NCBI GenBank assembly: GCA_015178975.1
Contig: WHVD01000013.1
Location: forward strand, 992,001-1,056,000
Source of the DNA: Hysterangium stoloniferum
Taxonomy: Eukaryota; Basidiomycota; Agaricomycetes; Hysterangiales; Hysterangiaceae
DNA length: 64,000 nucleotides
Direction: 5' to 3'
This document shows positions 21,839-32,758 of the stretch, in pieces. The position numbers were made by a program, and so were the translations under genes. How positions within the stretch are numbered: position 1 is the first letter of the stretch; the number at the start of each line of letters is the position of its first letter. The notes under the pieces were generated by a model, which worked only from the letters and a program-made list of their open reading frames with translations, ran no database searches and was not told the origin of the DNA.

Positions 21839-21992
21839 TATAGTCTAGTATTATATGATGGATTATATATACATATATATATAGACTTATGATGCCAACT
21901 TGTGCTCTTATAACAGTTTATGTAACTGATGGCAAACCTGGGTCTTATAACAGTCTGTCACATATAGATATTGTATTTTCCCATTTCTAACA

Positions 21993-22089
21993 TATATTTC
22001 GCCGTACCTCTCACAATTAGAGTCCATTGGAATCACCTCCTCCTTAAATGAGTGCCAGAGGAGGTTCATGATGCTTTGCTGTGGCCAGG
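21993..22089. other. Junction: LTR family B tail and unassigned sequence
   Basis: 21993-22015 (TATATTTCGCCGTACCTCTC) matches the inverted start of LTR family B. 22016-22089 is not recognised. Confidence 0.45.
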
Positions 22090-22225
22090 TGTGAAGGGTA
22101 TGCTTTTACCACAGTTTCATTGTGGTAAAACACTCCTTTTATTTTATTTATATTTTACACATTTTATTCATATTTTTCTATCCTTTATATTCTTCGAATA
22201 TTGCACCATTTCATTAGTTCGAAGC

Positions 22226-23505
22226 TATTAGGGTACATACATGGTGGGTCTCCAGAGAAATCCACGGAATATCCAGTAGGACTTGGCTTCAGCTTATAGG
22301 CTGTGCCCTTGCGAGATTGTGTTGTCCAATTTCAGACAGGCAGACGGGAATCCTGGGGAGTCCGGGCGGGGGTCATGGGTCGAGGGGTCGTAGGTCGGAG
22401 GTCATGGGTCATGAGTCGAGATAGGCAAGAGAGATAGATGTGCCGGAGCCCGTGGGCTCTGACTAGTGTGAGTGGTGTAATTCAAGTAGGAGTTTAGAGC
22501 AGAAAATGTATTAGATTACTGGGGGCAATCTAAGCTGATTTTCTGACTGGATTGTATGTATGTACAACATCTGCCAGTTTAAATAGACCATGGAGTGAAT
22601 GTCACACCGAATCCAGTAATGATGAAATGAAATGAGCAAAACATAAAATGGGAATAGTAAACACCAAATTTGGTGTTAGGAACGGGACAGAACGGAGTGG
22701 AGTCTGAATAGTGACAAATTATAAACCATAATGGGAAATGGAGCGGAAGCAGAGTCTGAATCGTGACAGATCATTTGACTAAAATGGGAATGGGGCTGTG
22801 TTAGTGTGAGGAGTATGCTTTTACCACAGTATCATTGTGGTAAAACACTCCTTTTATTTCATTTATATTTTACATATTCTATTCATATTTTTCTATCTTT
22901 CATATTCTTCGAATATTGCATATTTCATTAGTTCGAAGCATTGTGTATACTTGTGGGTGCACTCAGCACCAATTAGAACTCAGACACACTTTAACCCAAG
23001 AACCACCACTCGTAAGACACAAACTAGGTCTACTATGAGCGGTGATCAGGGTAACGTGTCAGCTACTACATAAGTAGCAGTATCTGAACTACTGAACACT
23101 TCTGGCCTCGAACTGTAACAGTCGAGGCCTCCACTCGAACCATCGCACTCGTTGACTCCTTTGTCATCTCGTGCTCCTTCTCTCACTTTCTTTTATATTG
23201 CACTGAATAGGTCAATATCCTTCCTTTCTACTCATTTCTTTGTATATAGAACGGTCAGAACTTCCACCACTCTTCACAGTTAGAGGGAAGATGGGTTTTC
23301 TGAGTGGGGTTCGGTGACTGACGTGTGGGACGAGGTCAGATATAGACAGAGATGGAGTCTGGTGGGTTTTCCAGTGACTGAAACACAACGTAACGAAGTC
23401 GAATGTAGAAGTCTGACATACGGAGTCCCGCGGGAATTCCAGTAAACTGATAATGGGTGCATATAAGTTAGTGCCCAGAGTCCGGCGGGATTTCCAGTCG
23501 TAACA
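22226..23505 (-). repeat. Solo LTR family D, nested in LTR-A and itself interrupted
   Basis: In minus orientation it starts TGTTACGACTGG and ends at 22226 with a mutated terminus (TATTAGGGTAC on the plus strand). Exact target duplication GAAGC lies at 22221-22225 and 23506-23510. Another copy lies at 37758-38895, and a relative at 31515-32259. Confidence 0.85.
22805..23278 (+). repeat. Solo LTR family A, innermost of a three-level nest
   Basis: A 474-bp LTR, TGTGAGGAGTATGC to CTCTTCACA, with exact target duplication GTTAG (22800-22804 and 23279-23283). Confidence 0.93.
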
Positions 23506-24535
23506 GAAGCTCTGTATATACTTGTGGGTGTACTCGGCACCAAACAAAGTGACACACTTTTACCCCAAGGACCACCACTCGTAAGACACAAACTAAGTCT
23601 ACAGCGAGTGGTGATCAGGGTAAGGTGTCAGCTACCATATAGGTAGTATTATCTAAGCTAATGAACACTTCTGGTTTTGAACTATAACAGTCGAAGCCTC
23701 CACTCGAATCATTCTTCCTCCCATTCTACTCATTTCTTCATATATAGAATGGTCAGAACTTTCACCACTTTTCACACATTCTGATACCATCCGATTTCAT
23801 GACCCAACCTACATTTACAACTTCGACTTCAATATTCATCACTTTGGTTTCTGACTGTTCACATAAGGCTTCAGTTTCTGATCACCAAGTATTACCCTAT
23901 ATGTTTGAAATTTAAGGACATTCGATAGTACCTTTTTGAGGGTGCAGTACATAAGCTGAAGCCAAGTCCTTTTGTTTGGTCCCCATTGGTTCTCCAAACC
24001 TCCCATTCCAGTTCTTAACAATGTATTGGACTCCAACAGCCTCCACCTCAGGATTCTCCAGTACAAACATGACCATCCACTTTCAGGACATTTTGGATTC
24101 AACAAGACTCTATCATTGATAAGAAGAGAATACATTTGACCTGGACTCCAAGATTTCATTAAGCACTATTGTAAATCTTACATTACTTGTCCACAGTCTA
24201 AATCACAGCATCACAAGCCATATGGCCTTCTGAAACAACTCCCAGTACTGGAATACCTGTGGAATTCTATCTTTATGAATTTTATTGAACACCTACTGGA
24301 CTCCAAAGCCTTTTATGCCTTTCTAGTCATTGTTGACAGATTCTCAAAACAAGGTATTTTCATCCTTACACATGATACCATCATATCTGTGCAGTTAGAG
24401 GAACTTTTTATTATCAATATATTTTCCAAGCATGGAGTTCTGTTCCATGTAACTTCTGATTGAGGATCAGAGTTTGTATCTCACTTCTTTAGATTCCTGG
24501 GGAAATCCTTGGACATGAAGTTACACTTCACCCCC

Positions 24536-24939
24536 TGTGAGGAGTATGCTTTTATCACAGTTTCATTGTGGTAAAACACTCTTTTTATTTTATTTATATT
24601 TTACACATTTCATTCATATTTTTCTATCCTTTATATTCTTTGAATATTTCACCATTTCATTAGTTTGAAGCTTTGTGTATACTTGTGGGTGCACTCAGCA
24701 CCAAATGAAACTCAGACACACTTTTACCCAAGCACCACCACTCGTAAGACATAAACTAGGTCTACAGCGAGCGGTGATCAGGGTAATGTGTCAGCTACCA
24801 CATAGGTAGCATTATCTGAGCTATCTAACACTTCAGACCTCGAACTATAGCAGTCGAGGCCTCCACTCGAATCATCCTTCTTCCCATTCTACTCATTTCT
24901 TCGTATATAGAACAGTCAGAACTTCTACCACTCTTCACA
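24536..24939 (+). repeat. Solo LTR family A in Gypsy integrase
   Basis: TGTGAGGAGTATGC to CTCTTCACA, 404 bp, with target duplication CCCCC on both sides (24531-24535 and 24940-24944). Confidence 0.9.
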
Positions 24940-25359
24940 CCCCCAGACATCACCTGGAAGGTGACGGACAAACTGAGCATGTCAATCAGACATTGGAACA
25001 ATATCTCTGTGTATATTGCGACTATCAACAGGACAATTGGAAATCCCTGTTACCACTTGCAGAATTTGCTTATAACAATGCATCCTTAGCCACTACTGGC
25101 ATTTCCCCATTCTTTGCAAATAAAGGGTACAATCGAAATATTACAGTACACCCAGAACAGAATCTCACCTCTGCCTATGCTCAAGAGTTCATCACGGACC
25201 TCCACAAGCTCCACAAGGAACTCCAGACCACTGTCAGGGGACCCTCTGTCACAGACTCCAGGGAACACCATTTCCTCATCTTATTGAAGTCCCTGAGTCC
25301 ACAGTCCAACTCCATGCCATTCATCACTTTCCCTCTCTTTGTGAATATCAATTAATACA

Positions 25360-25607
25360 TGTTTCTGAGAGTAGATGACTAATTTCAGAAGCTCAAAGTA
25401 TTAGTGTTCTATTGGGGAAAGCCCCCTATTCTGTAATAGATAGAGTAGGTGTCTATAGATCACATCTTGCAGGGAGAATTCCTTAGACTGTTTCTTTTCG
25501 GATTCCCTCCTGCTAGGTGAGTTAGGTAGTTGTTTGTATATACATATATCAGATCTAATATTACTTCAGATTCCTTCCTGCTAGCCTAGCATGAATATTA
25601 GGTAGTA
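25360..25607. other. Unassigned AT-rich segment inside a Gypsy relic
   Basis: It separates two parts of the same Gypsy pol relic and contains an imperfect direct repeat (GATTCCCTCCTGCTAGG near 25500 and GATTCCTTCCTGCTAGC near 25568). It is probably a decayed insertion; its family is not recognised. Confidence 0.4.
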
Positions 25608-25858
25608 TGTTAGAAATGGGAAAATACAATATCTATATGTGACAGACTGTTATAAGACCCAGGTTTGCCATCAGTTATATAAACTGTTATAAGAGCACAA
25701 GTTGGCATCATAAGTCCTTATATATATGTATATATAATCCATCATATAATACTAGACTATAGGTCCAGTAGCTCAGTGGTTAAGAGCACCTGCATATAAA
25801 GCCAGGAGGTCCTTGGTTCAATCCCAGGCTGGGTCAGTTCTTTTCTATGCCTTTAACA
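25608..25858 (+). repeat. Solo TRIM LTR with tRNA-like module
   Basis: TGTTAGAAATGGG to CCTTTAACA, 251 bp, with exact target duplication TAGTA (25603-25607 and 25859-25863). Confidence 0.92.
25762..25835 (+). tRNA. tRNA-like module in solo TRIM LTR
   Basis: Same 74-nt module as 21447-21520, in sense orientation, followed by TTCTTTTC. Confidence 0.68.
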
Positions 25859-26994
25859 TAGTAGGGGTTGCCCTTACAACCACAATAAAATCTGCACAAG
25901 AGTAATCTCAGCGTTCAGTGGACAAAAACCAGATTCTGCCACCCAACTTCAAAATTGGTGATTGTGTTCTTGTCAAAGCTCAATTCTTCTGGACTACCCA
26001 CTTAGTGAAAGATATTTAGGTCTGTTTGAAATAATAGCACAAGTAGGTTCAGTATCATGGACTCTGTGTGTGAAGGGTATGCATATATCATGATCAGGCT
26101 GTTAAATATTAGATATATTATACCCACATCCCTAGTACTGGTTACTATAGAAGCTATCTGAGCTCCCAGACAAGTTGCTTGGCTCTCCTCCAGTGCAATG
26201 ACGGGATTGGATTTGATAGGCAGAGGTCAGTGAGTTTTGTCCAGGTCTCGTGATCCTTGACTGAATACCTGGCCTGTGATTCCCTCAACGAATGTGGCTG
26301 AGAAGGACGGTTGACCTTTATTGGCGACTGATCTGTCTAGATTCCAGTGAGAGTTGTCAAAAGAATTTGGGGTGGTAGAAGAGGTGTTGAAGGTTACTCT
26401 GGTACATAGAGTTTCTACGTTGGGAGTTGCTTGTTGTTTCTTCAAGGCTTCCACTTCCAGTTCAGCCATGCTAAGAAGGTGACATGGTTGTGGTTGGTAG
26501 AGGGAAAGTTTGACCGGGATATTCTTTTCCTGTAGGTGTTCCAGGACTTTGATTCTCATGTCCATTGGAAAGTCTTCTAGGATCAGCAGGTGATTGACTG
26601 AACAGAAGAAACAAGTGTTGGGGGAACCCTTGAGCTCTCATATAAATGAGTCTGTCATTAAAACTGGAGAAGGGGTATTTGTGTTGTCTCATCAAATTCA
26701 TTCAATAATTCTATCATTATCTTGTCATGCTTTTGCTGGACATGCAAGAGTCTAGACTAGACCAAAGGCTGAAATACCCAAAAGATATCTCAGGTGACCT
26801 TTTGTAGAGAGAATGTTCTAAAATCTGAATGTATATATATGTATTGATAGTTGACCTTGGGGACAGCATGAAAATGTCTGATCAGTATATGCAAAATTTG
26901 CAATGTATTGTCGTGTAAGCAAATCCACGAGTTGGATAAACAATTCCCTTTTTATTGCTGTTCTTCCTCTCTCCATTGGGATTATGAGCTTCTT

Positions 26995-27468
26995 TGTGAA
27001 GAGTGGTAGAAGTTCAGACCGTTCTATATACGAAGAAATGAGTAGAGGAGGAGGATATTGACCTATTCAGTGCAATATAAGAGAAAGTGAGAGAAAGAGC
27101 ACAAGATGACGAAGGAGTCAACGAGTGCGATGGTTCGAGTGGAGGCCTCGACTATTACAGTTCGAGGCCAGAAGTATTCAGTAGTTCAGATAATGCTACC
27201 TATGTGGTAGCTGACACGTTACCCTGATCACCGCTCGTAGTAGATCTAGTTTGTGTCTTACAAGTGGTGGTTCTTGGGTTAAAGTGTGTCTGAGTTCTAA
27301 TTGGTGCTGAGTGCACCCACAAGTATACACAATGCTTTGAACTAATGAAATATGCGATATTCGAAGAATGTGAAAGATAGTAAAATATGAATAGAATATG
27401 TAAAATATAAATGAAATAAAAGGAGTGTTTTACCACAATGAAACTGTGGTAAAAGCATACTCCTCACA
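26995..27468 (-). repeat. Solo LTR family A in Gypsy gag
   Basis: Plus strand TGTGAAGAGTGG to ATACTCCTCACA, 474 bp. Flanks TTCTT and TCCTT match at four of five bases. Confidence 0.88.
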
Positions 27469-27592
27469 TCCTTAGACCATTTAGGGATCAATTGAGTGAC
27501 TTTTCCCAGAGTCCTTGATCACATGAAGAGGGTTTGAGGAGATAGAATCCCATGATACTTACCTAACCAGGTTACAATTGACAGAGGCATAG

Positions 27593-28065
27593 TGTGAGGA
27601 GTATGCTTTACCACAGTTTCATTGTGGTAAAACACTCCTTTTATTTTATTTATATTTTACATATTCTATTCATATTTTTCTATCTTTCATATTCTTCGAA
27701 TATTGCATATTTCATTAGTTTGAAGTATTGTGTATACTTGTGGGTGCAGTCAGCACCAATTAGAACTCAAACACACTTTAACCCAAGAACCACCACTCGT
27801 AAGACACAAACTAGGTCTACTACGAGCGGTGATCAGGGTAACGTGTCAGCTACCACATAGGTAGCATTATCTGAACTACTGAATACTTCTGGCCTCGAAC
27901 TATAACAGTCGAGGCCTCCACTCGAACCATCACACTCGTTGACTCCTTCGTCATCTCATGCTCTTTCTCTCACTTCCTCTTATATTGCACCGAATAGGTC
28001 AATATCCTTCCTTTCTACTCATTTCTTTGTATATAGAATGGTCAGAACTTCCGCCACTCTTCACA
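27593..28065 (+). repeat. Solo LTR family A in Gypsy gag, opposite orientation
   Basis: 473 bp with exact target duplication CATAG (27588-27592 and 28066-28070). It and the inverted copy at 26995 are separated by only 124 bp of gag, forming a near-perfect inverted repeat pair. Confidence 0.93.
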
Positions 28066-28428
28066 CATAGTGGGGTATCTCATTTGGTAGTCCTGTGTAA
28101 TCGCTATAACTTCCTCCTCTGAAATTTGAGAGGTGTAGCATATGTCCCACTTGTTATTCATTAGTTCATCATAAACCAGTTGTCCCTGGTAGGCATGTTG
28201 AAGCATTACTTGACATGATGGAAATTCCAGAATCATGTTGTTATTGTGGGTAGGTGAAAGGTCTCTTTCTGGTGTTTTCAATAGTTCCTGGAAGGAAGGT
28301 GGTGTTAATTGGCTAGCCATCGCTGGTTCAACTTCGGTTCAGGGAGAGCCTTTGACAGAGATTTGTTTTTGGAAAGTCAGCAAAGGCTTTCTCATTGTAA
28401 CATTTTTGGGCAGTTCAAGACTAGTGGG

Positions 28429-29032
28429 TATGAGAGGTATGGCGAAATATGCTTAGGAAATATAGTCTGGCTAAGCCTATACTATGTATATTCCCATTAT
28501 TATTTCTTCTTTCTCTCTATTCTATTATACACTTATATTAGTTCGACGACCTATGTATGCAGTACATCGACTCTTGTGGGTGCATACATGCCAGACTCAT
28601 GTATTCTAGTATCCATAATTAGAACTCAGACACTTTTTACCCCACAACCATGACTTACCCAGACACCCAATTAGTGTCCTGTAAGTTGTGATTGGGGTAT
28701 CGTCTCGACCATTACAGACAGGCTTCAACTATCCATGCAATCAGAGTTTCGAACTGTACCAGTTGAAACTCCATCTATATCTCAATCCGTGCAGACTACA
28801 TCCACTCTACTCTATTATTCGACTCTCTCGTTATTCTTTTCTACACTAGAGCAGTCATTCAGAATTGCACTTAACAGTTGATTCCTTTTATTTGTTTTAG
28901 CTCTCTACTTTACTTTAGATAGTTACTTCACTCAATCGTATTGAACTCAGCAGTCAATACATCTACGTGTCATACCTAAATGGTCGATATTCTTCATATA
29001 TAGAATGGTTAGAACTTCCACCACTCTTCACA
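28429..29032 (+). repeat. Solo LTR family B
   Basis: Starts TATGAGAGGTATGG (TG mutated to TA) and ends CACTCTTCACA, 604 bp, with exact target duplication GTGGG (28424-28428 and 29033-29037). 28321-28428 and 29033-29176 are not assigned; they may be the leader of the gag relic. Confidence 0.9.
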
Positions 29033-29176
29033 GTGGGTCTTCATCATGGGAAGGAACTACTTGATCCCACTGAAGGTTTCATGGCCTGTTCTTTGCCTGT
29101 AGTCATTATGTGTAAAGGAGTTTATTACTTTTAATAGACATTTTCTTTGTAGGAAAAGGATGGTCTAGCCCAGATT

Positions 29177-29427
29177 TGTTAGAAATGGGAAAATACAATA
29201 TCTATATGTGACAGACTGTTATAAGACCCAGGTTTGCCATCAGTTATATAAACTGTTATAAGAGCACAAGTTGGCATCATAAGTCCTTATATATATGTAT
29301 ATATAATCCATCATATAATACTAGACTATAGGTCCAGTAGCTCAGTGGTTAAGAGCACCTGCATATAAAGCCAGGAGGTCCTTGGTTCAATCCCAGGCTG
29401 GGTCAATTCTTTTCTATGCCTTTAACA
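29177..29427 (+). repeat. Solo TRIM LTR with tRNA-like module
   Basis: TGTTAGAAATGGG to CCTTTAACA, 251 bp, with exact target duplication AGATT (29172-29176 and 29428-29432). Confidence 0.92.
29331..29404 (+). tRNA. tRNA-like module in solo TRIM LTR
   Basis: Same 74-nt module, with A box, B box and TTCTTTTC intact. Confidence 0.68.
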
Positions 29428-29748
29428 AGATTACCACTGTGAAGAGTTGTGAAAGTTCTAACTATCCTATATACAAAGAATATTGACCGTTTAGATATGA
29501 CACAAGGATGTATTGACTGTCTAAGTTCAATATGACTGAAAGGATTAGTTATCTTAAGTACTGAATAGATAGCTAAGATGACCGGAAGGAGAATTGACTT
29601 TACAGTATGATTCTGAGTGACTGCTCTAATGATTAAGGAAATAATAAGAGAGTTGAACAAAAGCAGAGTAGTGCAAATGTAGTCTATGTGGATTGAGATA
29701 AAAGTTCAGATTTCAACTAATATAGTTCAAAACAGTGATTGCACTGAT

Positions 29749-31027
29749 TGTGAAGAGTGGTAGAAGTTCTAACTGTTCTATATATGAAGAATATCGACCA
29801 TTTAGGTACGATACCACGAAGTATTGACTGTCTAAGTCTAATACAGACCGAACGTGTATTGACTACTTATGTAAAGGGTATGCATATATGCATACCTGGA
29901 CTAAGGAATAATAGCTGGATTATAGTACTTTATTATTTACCTTTTATTTTCTTTCTTTATATTCTTTCTATATTTCGAGCACACCTTGATTTTGTAGTTC
30001 GAAGCTTTGTGTATACGTATGGGCGCTCTTGGCGCCAAAAGAGACAGACAACTTTTACCCAGCAGACACCACCTCGTAAACGACCCAGACGTCGAATAGC
30101 GAGATGTGTCAAGGGTAACGTTTCAACTACCTTTAAAGGTAGTATTCTCTTGCATACTAACGTACTTCGGACTCGAACCGCGAAGGTCGAGTTCCAATCT
30201 AAGGTCTTTGCGCTAGTCGACATTATAGTCGACTCGCGCTATTATTTCTTTACTCTAGATATTCAGCTTCGCGTTGATTATCTATTTTACATCTAGCTAC
30301 GAGTTGTACCGTGAAGGTCAACTCTTTCATTCTTTCATTCTAGTCGTCAAGAGCAACTGTACAGTTGCTCTTGTGACGCATAGCGTGTCTTCTTACTAGT
30401 ACAGCTTGTCTAGTAATCTACAGTATTGTACTGTACGGTCAATATCTGCTAATAGTAGTTGAATAGACACTATTCTTCGTATATCGAACGGTCAGAATCT
30501 ATCGACTCTTCACAACTTAGTTCAATACGGTAGAGAGAAGTAGCTATCTAAAGTAAGGTAGATAGCTAGAACGAATAAGTAGAATCGACTGTTAAGTGCG
30601 ATTCTGGACGACTGCTTGAGTGCAAGTAGAGTAGTTAGAGAGTCGAATAATAGAGTAGCATGGATGTAGTCCACGCGGGTTGAGATAAGGATTGAGTTTC
30701 GACTGGTACAGTTCAAAACTCAGATTGAATGAGTAGCTAAAGCCCGTCTGTGACGGTCGAGATGATACACCAATCACAACTTACAGGACACTAACAGGTG
30801 TCTGAGTAAGTCGTGGTTGCAGTGTAAAAGTGTCTGAGTTCTAAACTACGGGTGCTAGAATACATAAGTCTGGCGTGTGTGCGCCCACAAGGGTCGATGT
30901 ACCGCATACATAGGTCGTCGAACTAATTATAGATATAATAAAAGAGAGAAAATAGAAATAATAAAGGAGATATAGTAAGAGCTCATCTGACTATATTTCC
31001 TGAGTGTATTTCGCCATACCTCTCACA
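29749..31027 (-). repeat. LTR family B, middle of a three-level nest
   Basis: Exact target duplication CTGAT (29744-29748 and 31028-31032). It is split by a family C LTR at 29870-30514. Confidence 0.9.
29870..30514 (+). repeat. Solo LTR family C, innermost of the nest
   Basis: TGTAAAGGGTATGC to CGACTCTTCACA, 645 bp, with exact target duplication ACTTA (29865-29869 and 30515-30519). It is the solo counterpart of the Gy3 LTR. Confidence 0.93.
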
Positions 31028-31259
31028 CTGATAGTTAAAGCCCATCTGTGACGGTCGAGATGATACCCCAATCACAACTTGCAGGACATTAAGTAGGTGT
31101 CTGGCCACATATACGTTAGACTCACTTCATTTTTCCCTGTTGCCCTATGTCTTTGCTTTTACAGGTTTCTGACTTGTTTTATTTAAGTCTTAGTGGACCT
31201 TCTGCAGACTTTTATATTTCACACTTTTATTTTTATTTTTTAAAAAAAAGAAGAATTAA

Positions 31260-31490
31260 TTAAATTTTATTATTGTTTCCTTTTCCTTCTACATTTATGG
31301 GGCTAAGCTTCTGCCCACTTTCATTGAACTCTTTTTGGAGTTCTACCACCTCCTCAGCTACTCTGACCTCATCCCCAGGCTCCTGATACACATATCTGCC
31401 ATATTCCACCAAGAACCCCCAGAACTCCCTGTGGAGTCCCTGGAGAGTCTCTATCATGGTCACTTGCACCCAGTTGCTCTCTTCAAGCAA
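31260..31490 (-). pseudogene. Gag-like fragment, uncertain
   Basis: A 76-codon minus-strand frame reads EESNWVQVTMIETLQGLHRE and QEPGDEVRVAEEVVELQKEF, polar and probably helical. It resembles a Gypsy gag piece in style, and the surroundings are all retrotransposon relics. Identity is not certain. 31108-31259 shows no feature. Confidence 0.4.
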
Positions 31491-31501
31491 CCAGTTCTGG
31501 G

Positions 31502-32425
31502 TGTGAGAGGTACCTGTTAAGAACTAGAAACTGACTAATGTCAGCGGACTGATGGGGACTGATCGGAAGGACTTGGCTTCAGCTTATGTGCTGCGCCCTC
31601 ACAGTTGTCCGTCAGGTGTCCTTAAATTTTGGGCAGGCAAAGACTAGTCCCAACGAATACCTCTCGGTGAGAACTACCAATCGGAACCGAGGGATGAGTC
31701 GAGTGTTGGGCCAAGGGGTCGGGGACCGAAGGGGGGCGAGCACACGCGAAGGCAGAAGACGGAATTCTTAGTATGAGACTTCTGGAGGTGTAAGAGGGTA
31801 TTCTGAGTCGCTATTCTGATTGCCTCGTAACTACAACTACAGCAGGTTCATATACAAGTAACAGGCGTCTAAGAAAATACTAACTAGGAGAAAAGTGGAA
31901 CACGGTATTGACAAATAAACTTGACTAGGAATGGGAAGTTTATGATTAGTTCGGAGGCCGATGATCACTGAGAGTGGAATTACGGTAAAAGAAAATAGTT
32001 TGAGGACTACAAATATAGATAGACATGTGTGAAACATAGGATAGAGCAGATCATCATAATAAAGGGGATGTATCAGAGTTTAACCAGATAGTTTGAGTAT
32101 ATTTTGACGTGGGTGTAAACGGGGTTTGATCACTGTGAAAGCATATGTCAGCTTCAGGAGGCCGATGGTTTCCGATGTGGTAACTTGAACAGTAACTTGA
32201 AATTGTCGATAGGTGGCGATAACCTCGAGGACCAATAGGGTTGCGACACGGTCGTAACAGTACCATGAAATATATTCTGAATATAATCCAGATGGGTCCA
32301 CACTATATTTCAATTATTATTTCAATTTTCTCTCTATTTTATCATATGTATATATTAGTTTGATGATCTATGTACTTTAGCACCTATAGTTAAAACTCAG
32401 ACACTTTTTACCCTGTAACATAACC
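31502..32425 (+). repeat. LTR family B, split by LTR-D relative, 3' truncated
   Basis: TGTGAGAGGTACC at 31502 is interrupted after 13 bp by the LTR at 31515-32259. It resumes CATGAAATATATTCTG at 32265 and fades near 32425. Confidence 0.75.
31515..32259 (-). repeat. Solo LTR, D-like family
   Basis: Plus strand TGTTAAGAACTAG to ACGGTCGTAACA, 745 bp, with exact target duplication GTACC (31510-31514 and 32260-32264). It shares GGACTTGGCTTCAGCTTAT with LTR-D at 22226 but is otherwise diverged. Confidence 0.85.
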
Positions 32426-32758
32426 ATGGGTCTGCAGATTGCAGTTAGAGAGAGGATAGTGGTCCAGGTTTGAGTGGGTAAGCTGTATGAAAGTCAGTGA
32501 CAATCTCCATGGCATTACCAAGTTCTGTGGCCAAAATCCATGATGTCTCTTTATCTGTATCCTTGTAACCCACCCACTTGACCAAGTAAAGCAGTATACA
32601 AGTATGTACATAAACACTTATCTATTTTTGAGTCTAAAATTTGTGAGATTTCAAACTCAGGTTCTCCATCAATAATGACTGGAGGGGGCAGAGATTGCAT
32701 GCAGTCCAGGATAGTGTTAGCAATACACAGTTCTAGTATAGAGACATGAAATACTGGG
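32426..32758 (-). pseudogene. Gypsy pol 3' fragment with chromodomain start
   Basis: The minus strand reads HPVFHVSILELCIANTI, PPPVIIDGEPEFEISQILDS and then degraded chromodomain sequence (WVGYKDTD-like, near 32590-32540). It is the downstream part expected for the 23777-26067 lineage, but in the opposite orientation and separate. Confidence 0.7.

Larger units (their letters stand above)
21424..21992 (-). mobile_element. Miniature LTR retrotransposon (TRIM) with tRNA-like modules in its LTRs
   Basis: Two 251-bp direct repeats (21424-21674 and 21742-21992) differ at only a few positions and enclose 67 bp. Read on the minus strand the 5' LTR begins TGTTAGAAATGGG and ends CTTTAACA. It is followed at once by a primer site (GGTTATGGGCCCCG). 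The 67-bp spacer ends in a purine tract (AGGGGAAG) next to the second LTR. No protein is encoded, so it must be mobilised in trans. Each LTR holds a tRNA-like module about 25 bp before its 3' end. The element is inserted in the gag of a Copia relic. The left flank is GCTTC but the right flank is TATAT, so one flank was lost or rearranged. Confidence 0.88.
22090..23776 (+). repeat. LTR family A, split by a nested LTR
   Basis: The LTR begins TGTGAAGGGTATGC at 22090 and ends CACTTTTCACA at 23776. Its middle is interrupted at GAAGC by LTR-D (22226-23505), and the second half resumes at 23506. No matching target duplication is seen at the outer ends. Confidence 0.85.
23777..26067 (+). pseudogene. 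Gypsy pol relic, another lineage: integrase and GPY region
   Basis: Degraded plus-strand reading: zinc region with HDHPLSGHFG and CPQSK, integrase core (MNFIEHLLDSKAFYAFLVI at about 24275, FHVTSD, then EGDGQTEHVNQTLEQY after the nested LTR), LPLAEFAYNNA near 25050, and the GDCVFVKAQFF segment near 25960. Stops and frame changes are many. It differs clearly from the Gy1/Gy3 lineages. It is interrupted by LTR-A (24536-24939), by unassigned DNA (25360-25607) and by a TRIM LTR (25608-25858). Confidence 0.8.
26227..28320 (-). pseudogene. Gypsy gag relic, minus strand, split by two solo LTRs
   Basis: The N-terminus reads from 28320 (MASQLTPPSFQELL, then NKWDICYTSQISEEEV). The middle (YHGI-like and WSK region) lies at 27469-27592, and the C-terminal part at 26700-26227 (DMRIKVLEHLQEKNIPV, PQPCHLL, SVANKGQPSFSATFVEGI). 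It is homologous to the Gy3 gag (12803-14283) and ordered the same way. Solo LTRs at 26995-27468 and 27593-28065 interrupt it. Between 26068 and 26226 lie a short family C LTR start and unassigned sequence. Confidence 0.8.
29438..31107 (-). repeat. LTR family B, outermost of a three-level nest, 5' part lost
   Basis: It starts TGTGAAGAGTTGTG at 29438, is interrupted at CTGAT (29744-29748) by another family B LTR, and resumes at 31028 (AGTTAAAGCCCATCTGTGAC) to about 31107. Confidence 0.8.

Noticed and set aside
22090..23776. Solo LTR-A at 22090 having its own 5-bp target duplication
   Set aside because: The flanks CCAGG and CATTC do not match, so no duplication is claimed for the outermost LTR.
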